Assembly (NCBI RefSeq): GCF_001975225.1
Contig: NZ_CP019445.1
Span: 620,001 to 684,000, forward strand
Direction of reading: 5' to 3'
Origin: Kosakonia cowanii JCM 10956 = DSM 18146
Lineage (GTDB): Bacteria; Pseudomonadota; Gammaproteobacteria; Enterobacterales; Enterobacteriaceae
Length of the DNA: 64,000 nucleotides
The notes beneath the pieces are model-generated. The model did no database searches, was not told the origin of the DNA, and saw nothing but the letters and a program-made list of their open reading frames with translations. Below are positions 18,649 through 28,438 of the stretch, piece by piece. Every line of letters starts with the position of its first letter. The stretch's first letter is position 1. A program made the position numbers and the translations under genes.

Positions 18649-19407
18649 TCAGGCCGGTACGCCGCTGTGAAAACGGAACTCCGTATCCGGTGAGCTAATC
18701 AGCGCCGCTTCCACTTCGCCGAAATGGCGCACGCGCGGCGCAATATCGGTGGCCGAAATCTGCTGCGCCAGCGCGAGGTAATCCTGGTAGTGGCGCGCTT
18801 CGGATCGCAGGAGCGACAGGTAAAATTTTTGCAAATCCGCGTCAAGACACGGCGCAAGTGCGGCGAAGCGTTCGCAGGAGCGCGCTTCGATATAGGCACC
18901 GCAAATTAATTTATCGACCAGAGTCAGCGGTTCATGAGTGCGAACTTCTTTCAGCATCCCTTTGGCATAACGGCTGGCGGTAATTTTGACATAGGGAATA
19001 TTGCGGGCGAGCATCGCTTCGCGCACCTGCCAGAAGTGGTGCAGCTCCTCTTTGATCAGCAGCACCATGCTGTCGATCAGCGCCTGGCCCCAGGCATCAT
19101 CGGTCTGTGGCATCACGCTTTTGCCGATCTGCTTATGCAGGGCGACAAAGTCCGGTTCCGGGCCTTCGCGGAAGGTAAATGCTTCATAGGGCGTCAGCCA
19201 GGCCAGCAGCGCTTCTGAGCCGGTTTTATCGGCAACATAGCGGCGCACCAGCAGCATGGCGGTTTGGGCGGCCTTCAGTTCGCAAACCAGATGATCGGTG
19301 AGCAGCAGCGGCAGCATCTCGGGCTGACGGGCTTTTTCTATCCAGGCGGTGGGGGTTGGGCAGTGCAGAAAAGCGCGAACCGGGGCGAGTAGTTGCGGGT
19401 AATCCAT
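18649..19407 (-). CDS. miaE: tRNA ms2io6A37 hydroxylase MiaE
   Basis: A 252-residue ferritin-like diiron monooxygenase that hydroxylates ms2i6A at position 37 of tRNAs reading U-initial codons, as in Salmonella; E. coli K-12 lacks it. Iron ligands are visible as the paired ExxH motifs EELHHFWQV and SEARHYQDY, with further glutamates in LVCELKAAQ and YIEARSCERF. The start at 19407 follows an AAGGAA ribosome site; the 13 extra codons upstream are unsupported. Somewhat shorter than the ~270-residue Salmonella protein. It lies between rraB and the unknown membrane-anchored gene, the same strand order as in Salmonella relatives. Confidence 0.9.
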   Translation of the reverse strand: MDYPQLLAPVRAFLHCPTPTAWIEKARQPEMLPLLLTDHLVCELKAAQTAMLLVRRYVADKTGSEALLAWLTPYEAFTFREGPEPDFVALHKQIGKSVMPQTDDAWGQALIDSMVLLIKEELHHFWQVREAMLARNIPYVKITASRYAKGMLKEVRTHEPLTLVDKLICGAYIEARSCERFAALAPCLDADLQKFYLSLLRSEARHYQDYLALAQQISATDIAPRVRHFGEVEAALISSPDTEFRFHSGVPA

Positions 19408-19453
19408 GACATTTCCTTGCTTTGCGGCAGCATGGCGCTGCCGCAACGTTCAC

Positions 19454-19879
19454 TTAGTGACGGACACCGTCATCTTCTTCGTCAACGTAATCTTCGTCGT
19501 CTTCGTCGTCGCCCTCTTCGCCGTTCGGGTCTTCGTAGTAGGTGCCCCAACCGTCGTACTCAACGTCGAATTTCTCTGCCAGATTGATCAGCTGCTCAAC
19601 CTGCGCGTCGATCAGATCGGCATTCAGCGCGCTTTCGCTCAGCACGTCGCAGCAGATGACCACTTCGCCCTCTTCCAGCTCCAGCTCTTCCGGCTCGGTC
19701 ACTTCGTAGCCGAGTTTGAAGGCTTCAACGGCCGCTTTTTCCAGCGTTTCGAAATCATCTGCCGACAGGTGATGCTCAATGGTGTAGAGCGCATCAGGAT
19801 CGCTGCCATCTTCCAGCAACTCTTCAATAATCAAACGCGTCTCTTCGCGCTGCTCTTCCAGGTGTTCCGGGTTTGCCAT
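19454..19879 (-). CDS. rraB: Ribonuclease E inhibitor RraB
   Basis: A 141-residue acidic protein that binds the C-terminal scaffold of RNase E and inhibits or redirects mRNA decay (E. coli RraB has 138 residues). The body is well conserved ([24 protein letters not shown]) and the C-terminus is an acidic Asp/Glu run typical of the family. The start at 19879 ([10 protein letters not shown]) is supported by orthologues and an AGGAACGACCC ribosome site; the open frame extends 38 codons upstream toward the divergent argI promoter without support. Confidence 0.95.
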   Translation of the reverse strand: MANPEHLEEQREETRLIIEELLEDGSDPDALYTIEHHLSADDFETLEKAAVEAFKLGYEVTEPEELELEEGEVVICCDVLSESALNADLIDAQVEQLINLAEKFDVEYDGWGTYYEDPNGEEGDDEDDEDYVDEEDDGVRH

Positions 19880-19976
19880 GGGTCGTTCCTCATCAAAGTG
19901 GCAGATACTCTTATTGTCACACACCGCCGCCGTTGCCTCCACTCTTCGCCGAAAAGATTTATCCATCAGGGTTGCA

Positions 19977-20015
19977 AATGAATATTCATCCATATAGATT
20001 GAATTTTAATTCAAT
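19977..20015. promoter_or_regulatory. Tandem ARG boxes, ArgR operator of argI
   Basis: Two 18-bp boxes separated by 3 bp: AATGAATATTCATCCATA (19977-19994) and ATTGAATTTTAATTCAAT (19998-20015). The second matches the TGAAT-N4-ATTCA consensus perfectly. The 3-bp spacing is that bound by one ArgR hexamer, so arginine repression of argI is expected. Confidence 0.9.
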
Positions 20016-20042
20016 AAGTGGCGTTCGCCATGCGAGGAAAAA

Positions 20043-21047
20043 ATGTCACCTTTTTACCAGAAACATTTTCTGAAACTGCTCGATTTTACCCCTGCTGAAA
20101 TCCACGCTCTGCTGCAACTTGCCGCGCAACTCAAATCTGATAAGAAAAAAGGCCAGGAAGTCCAGAAGCTTACCGGCAAAAACATCGCGCTCATCTTCGA
20201 AAAAGACTCTACCCGCACACGATGCTCTTTCGAAGTTGCCGCTTACGATCAGGGCGCTCGCGTCACCTACCTCGGCCCAAGCGGTAGTCAAATCGGGCAT
20301 AAAGAGTCAATTAAAGATACCGCGCGCGTACTGGGCCGGATGTATGACGGCATTCAGTATCGCGGCTACGGCCAGGAGATTGTTGAAACCCTGGCGCGCT
20401 TCGCGGGCGTGCCGGTGTGGAACGGCTTAACCGATGAGTTTCACCCCACGCAGCTGCTGGCGGATCTGCTCACCATGCGCGAGCACCTGCCGGGCAAAGC
20501 CTTTAACCAGATGACGCTGGTTTATGCAGGCGATGCGCGTAACAACATGGGCAACTCAATGCTGGAAGCCGCCGCGCTGGTGGGCCTCGATCTACGCCTT
20601 GTAGCACCGAAAGCCTGCTGGCCGGAGGCGAGCCTGGTGGCAGAGTGCCAGGCGCAGGCGGTGAAAAACGGCGGCAATATTCTGCTGACCGAAGATGTCG
20701 CCGTCGGCGTGAAAGATGCGGACTTTATCTACACCGATGTCTGGGTATCGATGGGTGAAGCGAAAGAGAAGTGGGCGGAGCGCATCGCCCTGCTGCGTCC
20801 TTACCAGGTCAACAGCAAAATGCTGTCGCTGACCGGCAACCCCCAGGTGAAGTTTCTCCACTGTCTGCCGGCGTTTCATGACGATCAGACCGCGCTTGGC
20901 AAGCAGATGGCGCAGGAGTTCGGCCTGCACGGCGGGATGGAAGTGACGGATGAAGTGTTTGAATCGCGGGCAAGCGTGGTGTTTGATCAGGCGGAAAACC
21001 GCATGCACACCATTAAAGCGGTGATGGTCGCCACGCTCAGCGAGTAA
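20043..21047 (+). CDS. argI: Ornithine carbamoyltransferase ArgI
   Basis: A 334-residue OTCase that condenses carbamoyl phosphate with ornithine to give citrulline. The carbamoyl-phosphate site is DSTRTRCSF (from residue 55) and FHPTQ, and the ornithine loop is HCLPAFHDD. The length equals the E. coli enzyme. It lies directly downstream of paired ARG boxes, and a GAGGAAAAA ribosome site precedes the ATG. It ends before a CCCCTCTC/GAGAGGGG hairpin that lacks a clear T run. Its neighbour pyrBI uses the same carbamoyl phosphate pool. Confidence 0.97.
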   Translation: MSPFYQKHFLKLLDFTPAEIHALLQLAAQLKSDKKKGQEVQKLTGKNIALIFEKDSTRTRCSFEVAAYDQGARVTYLGPSGSQIGHKESIKDTARVLGRMYDGIQYRGYGQEIVETLARFAGVPVWNGLTDEFHPTQLLADLLTMREHLPGKAFNQMTLVYAGDARNNMGNSMLEAAALVGLDLRLVAPKACWPEASLVAECQAQAVKNGGNILLTEDVAVGVKDADFIYTDVWVSMGEAKEKWAERIALLRPYQVNSKMLSLTGNPQVKFLHCLPAFHDDQTALGKQMAQEFGLHGGMEVTDEVFESRASVVFDQAENRMHTIKAVMVATLSE

Positions 21048-21082
21048 CGCGTTTCCCCTCTCCTCGCAGAGAGGGGGAGCAA

Positions 21083-21562
<480 letters not shown>

Positions 21563-21722
21563 TCATTTCCACCATTTATACGAGGATTCCCCCGCGCCTG
21601 CTACCCCTATCTGCCTGAGTTTTGCGTTAACGCATGTTTCAACGCTGGCGCGTAAGCGGCGTTTAAAACGCATTACTATTCATAGAGAACCGTTTGCACT
21701 GCGTAAAGTGTGCATCAAACGC

Positions 21723-21750
21723 TTGATCCGCGAAAACAGCTGCGTATAAT
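21723..21750 (+). promoter_or_regulatory. pyrLBI promoter
   Basis: TTGATC and a perfect TATAAT are spaced by 16 bases, about 25 bases upstream of pyrL. Confidence 0.75.
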
Positions 21751-21775
21751 CCGGGACAATTTGCCGGGAGGAAGC

Positions 21776-21922
21776 ATGGTCCAGTGTGTTCGAGAGTCTC
21801 TCTTACCGCGTCTTAACAAAGGCGCCGGCCTGCCGTTTTTCGCTCCCGTGGCTTACCCCATATCCAGCCCCTCTTTTGAGGGGCTTTTTTTTGCGCCGTC
21901 GTCAGGAGATAACCATGGCTAA
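21776..21922 (+). CDS. pyrL: pyrBI operon leader peptide PyrL
   Basis: A 48-codon leader beginning [20 protein letters not shown], clearly related to the 44-residue E. coli PyrL. It is preceded by GGGAGGAAGC. Its 3' part passes through the attenuator hairpin and, unusually close, runs eight bases into pyrB in another frame. When UTP is low, RNA polymerase pauses, the ribosome translating pyrL catches up and blocks the terminator, and pyrBI is transcribed. Confidence 0.9.
   Translation: MVQCVRESLLPRLNKGAGLPFFAPVAYPISSPSFEGLFFAPSSGDNHG
21866..21892 (+). terminator. pyrBI attenuator
   Basis: AGCCCCTC-TTTT-GAGGGGCT hairpin directly followed by eight T, inside pyrL and 23 bases before pyrB. Confidence 0.92.
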
Positions 21923-22850
21923 TCCGCTATATCAGAAACATATCATTTCCATAAACGATCTCAGCCGCGAAGAACTTGAACTGGTACTCCATACGGCGGC
22001 GAGCCTAAAAGCCAACCCGCAGCCGGAGCTGCTGAAGCATAAAGTGATCGCCAGCTGCTTCTTTGAAGCCTCCACCCGCACACGTCTATCTTTTGAAACC
22101 GCGATGCACCGCTTAGGCGCAAGCGTGGTTGGCTTCTCCGACAGCAGCAACACCTCGCTCGGCAAGAAGGGCGAAACGCTGGCGGACACCATTTCGGTAA
22201 TTAGCACCTATGTCGATGCGATTGTGATGCGCCATCCGCAGGAGGGCGCGGCGCGCCTGGCGACGGAGTTCTCCGGCGGCATTCCAATCCTCAACGCCGG
22301 TGACGGTGCGAATCAGCATCCGACGCAGACGCTGCTGGATCTCTTCACCATTCAGGAGACCCAGGGTCGGCTGGAAAATCTCAATATCGCGATGGTGGGC
22401 GACCTGAAATATGGCCGTACCGTGCACTCGCTGGCGCAGGCGCTGGCGAAATTCAACGGCAACCGCTTCTACTTTATCGCCCCGGACGCGCTGGCAATGC
22501 CGCAGTACATCCTCGATATGCTGGATGAAAAAGGGATCGCCTGGAGCCTGCACGCCAGCATCGACGAGGTGATGGCCGAGGTCGATATTCTCTATATGAC
22601 GCGCGTACAGAAAGAGCGCCTCGATCCGTCAGAGTATGCCAACGTCAAAGCGCAGTTTGTGCTGCGCGCCGCCGACCTTGAGGGCGCACGCAGCAATATG
22701 AAAGTGCTGCACCCGCTGCCGCGCGTCGATGAGATCACCACCGATGTCGATAAAACCCCGCACGCCTGGTACTTCCAGCAGGCCGGGAACGGTATTTACG
22801 CCCGCCAGGCGCTGCTGGCGCTGGTTCTGAATCGCGATTTGGCTCTGTAA
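21915..22850 (+). CDS. pyrB: Aspartate carbamoyltransferase catalytic chain
   Basis: The 311-residue catalytic chain of ATCase, same length as E. coli. It makes carbamoyl aspartate, the first committed step of pyrimidine synthesis. The carbamoyl-phosphate motif STRTRLSF and HPTQTLLDL are visible, as is [10 protein letters not shown] near the aspartate site. The start at 21915 follows AGGAGATAACC and matches the family N-terminus ([10 protein letters not shown]). It overlaps the pyrL stop by eight bases, and pyrI follows 13 bases after its stop. Confidence 0.97.
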   Translation: MANPLYQKHIISINDLSREELELVLHTAASLKANPQPELLKHKVIASCFFEASTRTRLSFETAMHRLGASVVGFSDSSNTSLGKKGETLADTISVISTYVDAIVMRHPQEGAARLATEFSGGIPILNAGDGANQHPTQTLLDLFTIQETQGRLENLNIAMVGDLKYGRTVHSLAQALAKFNGNRFYFIAPDALAMPQYILDMLDEKGIAWSLHASIDEVMAEVDILYMTRVQKERLDPSEYANVKAQFVLRAADLEGARSNMKVLHPLPRVDEITTDVDKTPHAWYFQQAGNGIYARQALLALVLNRDLAL

Positions 22851-22863
22851 GAGGGAAACGACA

Positions 22864-23325
22864 ATGACGCATGACAACAAACTTCAGGTCGAAGCCATCA
22901 AACGTGGCACCGTGATTGACCATATTCCGGCGCGTATCGGCTTTAAGCTGCTGACGCTGTTCAAGCTGACGGAAACGGATCAGCGCATCACCATCGGCCT
23001 GAACCTGCCTTCCGGTGAAATGGGCCGTAAAGATCTGATTAAAATCGAGAATACCTTTCTGACCGACGAGCAGGTGAACCAGCTGGCGCTCTATGCGCCG
23101 CAGGCGACGGTGAATCGTATTGATGAGTATGAAGTGGTGGGCAAATCTCGCCCAAGCCTGCCGGAGCGCATCAGCGGCGTGCTCACCTGCCCGAACAGCA
23201 ACTGCATCAGCCACGCCGAGCCGGTATCGTCGAGTTTTGCGGTGAAAAAGCGCGAAAACGACATCGCGCTGAAGTGCAAATATTGTGAAAAAGAGTTCTC
23301 GCACCACGTGGTGCTGGCTAACTAA
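22864..23325 (+). CDS. pyrI: Aspartate carbamoyltransferase regulatory chain
   Basis: The 153-residue regulatory chain that binds CTP and ATP and confers allostery on the ATCase dodecamer. The structural zinc site has its four cysteines in CPNSNC and CKYC near the C-terminus. Same length as E. coli PyrI, with a GAGGGAAACGACA ribosome region between pyrB and pyrI. Cotranscribed with pyrB; ridA follows with its own leader. Confidence 0.97.
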   Translation: MTHDNKLQVEAIKRGTVIDHIPARIGFKLLTLFKLTETDQRITIGLNLPSGEMGRKDLIKIENTFLTDEQVNQLALYAPQATVNRIDEYEVVGKSRPSLPERISGVLTCPNSNCISHAEPVSSSFAVKKRENDIALKCKYCEKEFSHHVVLAN

Positions 23326-23400
23326 TTGCGGCTGGTAAAGCCGGGTGCCCTCCCTATAATGGATCGGCATCCCTTTTACCGCAGATTACAGGAGTGATTT

Positions 23401-23787
23401 ATGACTAAAGTTATCGCCACGGAAAACGCACCAGCCGCTATTGGTCCTTATGTGCAGGCCGTCGATCTTGGCAATATGATCCTGACTTCCGGTCAGATCC
23501 CGGTCGATCCGAAAACCGGCAGCGTGCCGGATGCGATCGATGCCCAAGCGCGCCAGTCGCTGGAGAACGTGAAAGCGATCGTTGAAGCGGCAGGTTTGAC
23601 CGTGGGTGACATCGTGAAAACCACCGTTTTCGTCAAAGATCTCAACGATTTCGCCACCGTTAACGCCACCTACGAAGCCTTTTTCACCGAGCATAACGCC
23701 TCCTTCCCGGCGCGCTCCTGTGTCGAAGTGGCCCGCCTGCCGAAAGATGTGAAAATCGAAATCGAAGCCATCGCCGTTCGTCGTTAA
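23401..23787 (+). CDS. ridA: Enamine/imine deaminase RidA
   Basis: A 128-residue YjgF/YER057c/UK114 protein, identical in length to E. coli RidA. It hydrolyses the reactive 2-aminoacrylate released by PLP dehydratases. The active-site arginine lies in the signature [16 protein letters not shown] near residues 101-116, and [11 protein letters not shown] is typical of the family. Preceded by CAGGAGTGATTT. It follows pyrI by 75 bases, and a BIME cluster separates it from convergent mgtA. Confidence 0.96.
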   Translation: MTKVIATENAPAAIGPYVQAVDLGNMILTSGQIPVDPKTGSVPDAIDAQARQSLENVKAIVEAAGLTVGDIVKTTVFVKDLNDFATVNATYEAFFTEHNASFPARSCVEVARLPKDVKIEIEAIAVRR

Positions 23788-23816
23788 TGCCTTCAGCCGC
23801 CATCAGCGCTCCTGCC

Positions 23817-24045
23817 TGATGGCGGCTTCGCCTTATCAGGCCTACAAAACCAGACCACAAACCGCATTCCCGTAGGCCGGATAAGCGCAGCGCCATCCGG
23901 CAAACAGCCCGCACATCACCCTCCGACGCAATGCCTGATGGCGGCTTCGCCTTATTAGGCCTACGAAACTGCGCCTTATCAGGCCTACAAAACCAGACCA
24001 CAAACCGCATTCCCGTAGGCCGGATAAGCGTAGCGCCATCCGGCA
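23817..24045. repeat. BIME cluster with a duplicated 74-bp unit
   Basis: Five REP units alternate in orientation between ridA and mgtA. A 74-bp block (23829-23902) recurs at 23972-24045 with a single C/T difference, offset by 143 bp, showing recent local duplication. Confidence 0.9.
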
Positions 24046-24055
24046 CTTATCCGCG

Positions 24056-26764
24056 CTACTGCCAGCCATAGCGGCGGTAAAAGATCCCCTTCACGCACTG
24101 GGTCAAAATCATATACCCCGCCAGGATCGCCACCAGCCACGGGAAATACCCGAGCGGCAATGCCTGTAATTGCAGGTAACCCGCCAGCGGTGAGAAGGGC
24201 AGCGCAATGCCAACGCAGATGCCCATCAGCGTCATCGCCACCAGCGGCCAGGCGGGGCGGCTCTGAATAAACGGCACACGGCGGGTGCGGATCATATGCA
24301 CAATCAGCGTTTGCGACAGCACGCCCACCACAAACCAGCCGGACTGGAACAGGGTTTGCGCCTCCACCGTATTGGCCTTAAACACCCACCACATTACGGC
24401 GAAGGTAATAATGTCGAAAATGGAGCTGATCGGCCCGAAAAAGACCATAAAACGCCCCAGATCCGCCGGGTTCCAGCGCTGCGGTTTAGCGATCTGCTCC
24501 TCGTCGACGTTATCAAACGGGATCGCCACCTGCGACACATCATAAATCAGGTTCTGAATCAGCAAGTGCAGCGGCAGCATCGGCAAGAAGGGCAGAAACG
24601 CACTGGCCACCAGCACGCTAAAGACGTTCCCGAAGTTCGAGCTGGCGGTGATTTTGATGTACTTGAGCATATTGGCAAAGGTGCGACGCCCTTCGATTAC
24701 CCCCTGCTCCAGCACCATCAGGCTCTTCTCCAGCAGGATGATATCCGCCGCTTCACGGGCGATATCGACCGCGCCATCCACCGAGATACCAATATCCGCC
24801 GCCCGCAGCGCAGGCGCATCGTTAATGCCGTCGCCCATAAAGCCCACCACGTGCCCTTCGCGCTTCAGCAGGCGCACAATGCGCTCTTTGTGCATCGGCG
24901 TCAGGCGGGCAAACAGCGTCACATGCTGCGCCACGTGCGCCAGCTCGTTGTCGCTCATGCGTTCGATTTCGCTACCAATCAGCACATCACCCACCGCTAA
25001 GCCCACTTCGTGACACACTTTGCCAGCAACCAGTTCGCTGTCGCCGGTAAGGATTTTGACGGTGATGCCACTGGCTTTCAGCGCCTTTAACGCCGGGGCG
25101 GTGCTCTCTTTCGGCGGATCGAGAAACGCGATATAGCCTTCGAGGATCAGATCCGACTCATCAATCCGCTGATAGTCACCGCTACGCGCGGGCAGATACT
25201 TGGTCGCCACCGCCACGACGCGCAATCCCTGGCGGTTAAGGGTGCTGGTGACGCGCTCAATGCGCCGTAGCATGCTGTTATCCAGCGGCACAATCTCGCC
25301 GTTGTAGCGCACATGGCCGCAGACGCTGAGCATCTCGCTGAGCGCGCCTTTGCAAATCAGCTGATGGGCATCCGCATCCTGCGCCACCACCACCGACATG
25401 CGGCGGCGCTCGAAATCAAAGGGGATCTCATCCACTTTGCGCCACTGTGTGGCAAGCGTCTGCGCCATCTCCGCCTCGACGCTCTCCAGCACTGCGGTAT
25501 CGAGCAGGTTTTTCAGCCCGGTCTGGTAGTGGCTGTTGAGCCACGCGCAGTGCAGCACGCGCTCGCTCACTCTGCCGCTGATATCGGTGTGGTTCTCCAG
25601 CACGATTTTGTCCTGCGTCAGCGTGCCGGTTTTATCGGTGCAGAGAATATCCATCGCGCCAAAGTTCTGAATGGCGTCGAGGTGTTTCACAATCACTTTC
25701 TGTTTTGACAATTTCACCGCGCCGCGCGCCAGCGTCGAGGTGACAATCATCGGCAGCATCTCCGGCGTCAGCCCAACGGCGACAGAGAGGGCAAACAGCG
25801 CCGCTTCCCACCAGTCGCCTTTGGTAAAACCGTTAATCAGCAAGACGATGGGCGTCATCACCAGCATAAAGCGGATCAGCAGCAGGCTGACGCGGCCGAT
25901 CCCCTTCTGGAAGGCGTTGGGTTCGCTCTCCTGCTCGCCGACCCGGCTGGCAAGCTGGCCAAACCAGGTCTGGCCGCCGGTAGCAATTACCAATGCCTGC
26001 GCGGTGCCGCTGACCACGTTGGTGCCCATAAAGCAGAGGGTGTCGCACTCCAGCGGGTTGCTCTGCGCTACCTGACGGGTGATGGCGCTCTTCTCAACCG
26101 GCAGCGATTCGCCGGTCAGCGACGCCTGGGCGACAAAGAGATCCCGCGCCTGCACGATGCGCAGATCCGCCGGGATCATATCCCCGGCGGAGAGCTTGAC
26201 GATATCGCCCGGCACCAGCTGATCGATCGGCAGCTCGCACCAGTCGCTCTCGCCACTATCACCCATCACGCGCCGCACCGTCGCGGTGTTGGTGACCATC
26301 GCTTTTAACGCATCTGCCGCTTTGGTCGAGCGCGCTTCCTGCAACCAGTTCAGCAAGGTGGAGATCGCCACCATCAGCGCGATCACCCCTGCGCCAAAGA
26401 GATCTTCCGAAGCATAAGAGATGATGCCGAGCACGGTGAGCAGCAGGTTGAACGGGTTGCGGTAGCAGAGCCAGAGATGCACCCACCACGGCGACGGTTT
26501 CTGCGCCGGAATCAGGTTTTCTCCGTGGATCTCCCGCGCCAGCCGCACCTCCTGCGCGTTTAACCCCTCCGGGTGGCTGTTAAAGGTTTCCCACAGCTGC
26601 GGCTGCTCCATCAGCGCCGTTTGCAGGCAGCGTTCACTCATTGAGGGCGGGATCTCGCCCTGGGTGGCGCTACGCACGCCGGGGAGCGGATCGCGCGCCA
26701 CCAGGCGGCGCGGTAAGTGGCGATTCAGGCGAGCAAAAAGCTGCCGGGTAAATGTTTTCAGCAT
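24056..26764 (-). CDS. mgtA: Magnesium-importing P-type ATPase MgtA
   Basis: A 902-residue P3B-type ATPase (898 in E. coli) that brings Mg2+ across the inner membrane. The phosphorylation motif DKTGTLTQD, the TGES motif of the actuator domain (LTGESLPVEK) and the hinge GDGINDAPALR are intact, and about ten membrane helices are visible. The N-terminus is close to the family (PRRLVARDPLPG). The 5' leader of roughly 225 bases carries a PhoP box, the mgtL leader peptide and a strong stem-loop, so dual control by PhoPQ and by leader translation/Mg2+ is expected. Divergent from treR. Confidence 0.96.
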   Translation of the reverse strand: MLKTFTRQLFARLNRHLPRRLVARDPLPGVRSATQGEIPPSMSERCLQTALMEQPQLWETFNSHPEGLNAQEVRLAREIHGENLIPAQKPSPWWVHLWLCYRNPFNLLLTVLGIISYASEDLFGAGVIALMVAISTLLNWLQEARSTKAADALKAMVTNTATVRRVMGDSGESDWCELPIDQLVPGDIVKLSAGDMIPADLRIVQARDLFVAQASLTGESLPVEKSAITRQVAQSNPLECDTLCFMGTNVVSGTAQALVIATGGQTWFGQLASRVGEQESEPNAFQKGIGRVSLLLIRFMLVMTPIVLLINGFTKGDWWEAALFALSVAVGLTPEMLPMIVTSTLARGAVKLSKQKVIVKHLDAIQNFGAMDILCTDKTGTLTQDKIVLENHTDISGRVSERVLHCAWLNSHYQTGLKNLLDTAVLESVEAEMAQTLATQWRKVDEIPFDFERRRMSVVVAQDADAHQLICKGALSEMLSVCGHVRYNGEIVPLDNSMLRRIERVTSTLNRQGLRVVAVATKYLPARSGDYQRIDESDLILEGYIAFLDPPKESTAPALKALKASGITVKILTGDSELVAGKVCHEVGLAVGDVLIGSEIERMSDNELAHVAQHVTLFARLTPMHKERIVRLLKREGHVVGFMGDGINDAPALRAADIGISVDGAVDIAREAADIILLEKSLMVLEQGVIEGRRTFANMLKYIKITASSNFGNVFSVLVASAFLPFLPMLPLHLLIQNLIYDVSQVAIPFDNVDEEQIAKPQRWNPADLGRFMVFFGPISSIFDIITFAVMWWVFKANTVEAQTLFQSGWFVVGVLSQTLIVHMIRTRRVPFIQSRPAWPLVAMTLMGICVGIALPFSPLAGYLQLQALPLGYFPWLVAILAGYMILTQCVKGIFYRRYGWQ

Positions 26765-26865
26765 AGCGATGTCCTTGCCCCCGCCTCACGCGGGTGCGTT
26801 AACTACGGGCGCGACAATGCCGCACCAGCAGGTGTTAATAACTCGGGCAGGGACGAGATGACGTC

Positions 26866-26892
26866 GCTGCCTTACGCATCCGGTAAGGCAGC
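26866..26892 (-). promoter_or_regulatory. Stem-loop in the mgtA leader
   Basis: A perfect 10-bp stem (GCTGCCTTAC/GTAAGGCAGC) with a 7-base loop lies just after mgtL in the mgtA 5' untranslated region. The complement of part of this stem (TTACCGG) also occurs around the mgtL stop and near 26966, which would allow alternative pairing, the basis of leader switching in the E. coli and Salmonella mgtA leaders. Confidence 0.65.
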
Positions 26893-26902
26893 AAATGCGG
26901 GC

Positions 26903-26953
26903 TTACCGGAAGGGTCTTCTCCATCGGGGATGAGGGGTGGGATCGGGATCCAT
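26903..26953 (-). CDS. mgtL: mgtA leader peptide MgtL
   Basis: A 16-codon open frame, MDPDPTPHPRWRRPFR, in the mgtA leader. It keeps the start and proline pattern of E. coli MgtL (MEPDPTPLPRR...), with prolines at 3, 5, 7, 9 and 14, but the C-terminal half is diverged. Preceded by CCGGAGGCGCT. In E. coli and Salmonella, slow translation of the proline codons or ribosome destabilisation at low Mg2+ favours elongation into mgtA. Confidence 0.85.
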   Translation of the reverse strand: MDPDPTPHPRWRRPFR

Positions 26954-26996
26954 AGCGCCTCCGGTAAGGGTTAAAAGGGAATGATTACGCAGCGGT

Positions 26997-27031
26997 ATCA
27001 TATACCCCGAAATGTAAACCGAACGTATACG
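26997..27031 (-). promoter_or_regulatory. PhoP box and -10 of mgtA
   Basis: On the minus strand, CGTATA-CGTTC-GGTTTA (27031-27015) fits the PhoP direct repeat (T/G)GTTTA-N5-(T/G)GTTTA with two mismatches in the distal half. TATGAT (27002-26997) follows 12 bases later as the -10 box, the spacing expected for PhoP-activated promoters. Confidence 0.75.
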
Positions 27032-27146
27032 ACCCCCACTCGCGCCGCGCAGGGATAAACCAGACTTTACTCATTGTTGTTATTTGCTCTGAAGTGCAAC
27101 ACTTTCTGACTCTGCCAACCCCCATCGCCAGTATCAGGAGTGCTGC

Positions 27147-28091
27147 ATGCCAAACCGGCTGACCATTAATGACATCGCGCGTTTAAGCGGCGTGGGAAAA
27201 TCGACCGTCTCGCGCGTGCTGAACAATGAAAATGGCGTCAGCCAGCAGACGCGCGAACGGGTGGCGGCGGTGGTCAATCAGCATGGCTTCTCCCCTTCCC
27301 GCTCCGCACGCGCCATGCGCGGGCAGAGTGACAAAGTGGTGGCGATTATCGTGACGCGGCTCGACTCCCGCGCCGAAAACCTGGCAGTACAAACCATGCT
27401 CCCGGCCTTTTATGAGCAGGGCTACGACCCGATCATGATGGAGAGCCGCTTTCAGCCGGAGCTGGTGGCGGAGCATTTGCAGATGTTGAGCCAGCGTAAT
27501 ATCGACGGCGTGGTGCTGTTTGGCTTTACCGGCATTACCCCCTGCCTGCTTGCCGCCTGGCGCGACTCGCTGGTGGTGATGGCGCGCGACGTCAGCGGCT
27601 TTTCCTCCGTCAGCTATGACGATGAGGGTGCCATTGAACTGCTGATGGCGAAGCTCTATGCCGAAGGCCACCGGCAGATCGGTTTTATTGGCGTCCCGCA
27701 CAGCGATGTCACCACCGGAAAGCGTCGCCACCAGGCTTATGAGACCTTTTGCCGCCAGCACGATTTGACGCCGCGCGCGGTGCTGCCCGGCCTGGGTATG
27801 CAGCCGGGTTACGATCATGTCGCGCAGGTGCTGACACCCGAGACCACGGCGCTGCTCTGCGCCAGCGACAGCCTGGCCCTGGGTGCCAGCAAATATCTGC
27901 AGGAGCGGCGCATCGCGCTTCAGCTTGCCAGCGTCGGCAACACGTCCCTTATCAATTTTCTCCACCCGGAGATCCTCACCGTCGATCCGGGTTATGCCGA
28001 AGCCGGTCGTCAGGCGGCGGCGCAGCTGATCGCCCAGGTGACCGACGTTGACGCCCCCCACCAGCACGTCATCCCTGCCCGTCTGGTTTAA
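27147..28091 (+). CDS. treR: Trehalose operon repressor TreR
   Basis: A 314-residue LacI-family repressor matching E. coli TreR (315 residues) almost throughout. The helix-turn-helix is LTINDIARLSGVGKSTVSRVLN (5-26, with the hinge SPSRSARAMRG), and the periplasmic-binding-like domain contains GVPHSDVTTGKRRH, a TreR-specific stretch that binds trehalose-6-phosphate. A CAGGAGTGCTGC sequence precedes the ATG. In E. coli treB and treC follow; here nrdD comes next, so the repressor lacks its target operon at this locus. Confidence 0.93.
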   Translation: MPNRLTINDIARLSGVGKSTVSRVLNNENGVSQQTRERVAAVVNQHGFSPSRSARAMRGQSDKVVAIIVTRLDSRAENLAVQTMLPAFYEQGYDPIMMESRFQPELVAEHLQMLSQRNIDGVVLFGFTGITPCLLAAWRDSLVVMARDVSGFSSVSYDDEGAIELLMAKLYAEGHRQIGFIGVPHSDVTTGKRRHQAYETFCRQHDLTPRAVLPGLGMQPGYDHVAQVLTPETTALLCASDSLALGASKYLQERRIALQLASVGNTSLINFLHPEILTVDPGYAEAGRQAAAQLIAQVTDVDAPHQHVIPARLV

Positions 28092-28221
28092 CTTTTGCGC
28101 GCTTTTTTGATGCATTTTTAATCATCATAAAAGCGTGAAATTTTATATCTCCCCTGAATGCCCCGCCCGCTGTAGCGTCAGATTTTTACTTTGTCCTGAG
28201 TCAAAAAAGACGTAAACATCT

Positions 28222-28279
28222 TTGATGCAAATCACTATATATAGAAATTAGAATGCCACTCGGCCCTACATGTTGTAGT
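28222..28279 (+). promoter_or_regulatory. FNR-like and NrdR-like sites upstream of nrdD
   Basis: TTGAT-GCAA-ATCAC (28222-28235) matches the FNR consensus at nine of ten positions. TCACTATATATAGAAA (28232-28247) and CCCTACATGTTGTAGT (28264-28279) resemble a pair of NrdR boxes spaced by about three helical turns, the arrangement in E. coli nrdDG. The rest of the 347-base gap holds no gene. Confidence 0.65.
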
Positions 28280-28438
28280 TCTTGACTATTATACGAACAA
28301 ACCTACCGCCCGGAATGCAGGTCATTCTGTGGATAATCGGGGCCAGAACGGGACGAACTTATTGGTTTTAATAATGAATAACCAACCGATGGGACGTCTT
28401 TATCGTGTGGATAACCTGTTTTGCAGAAGGGAGTGATC

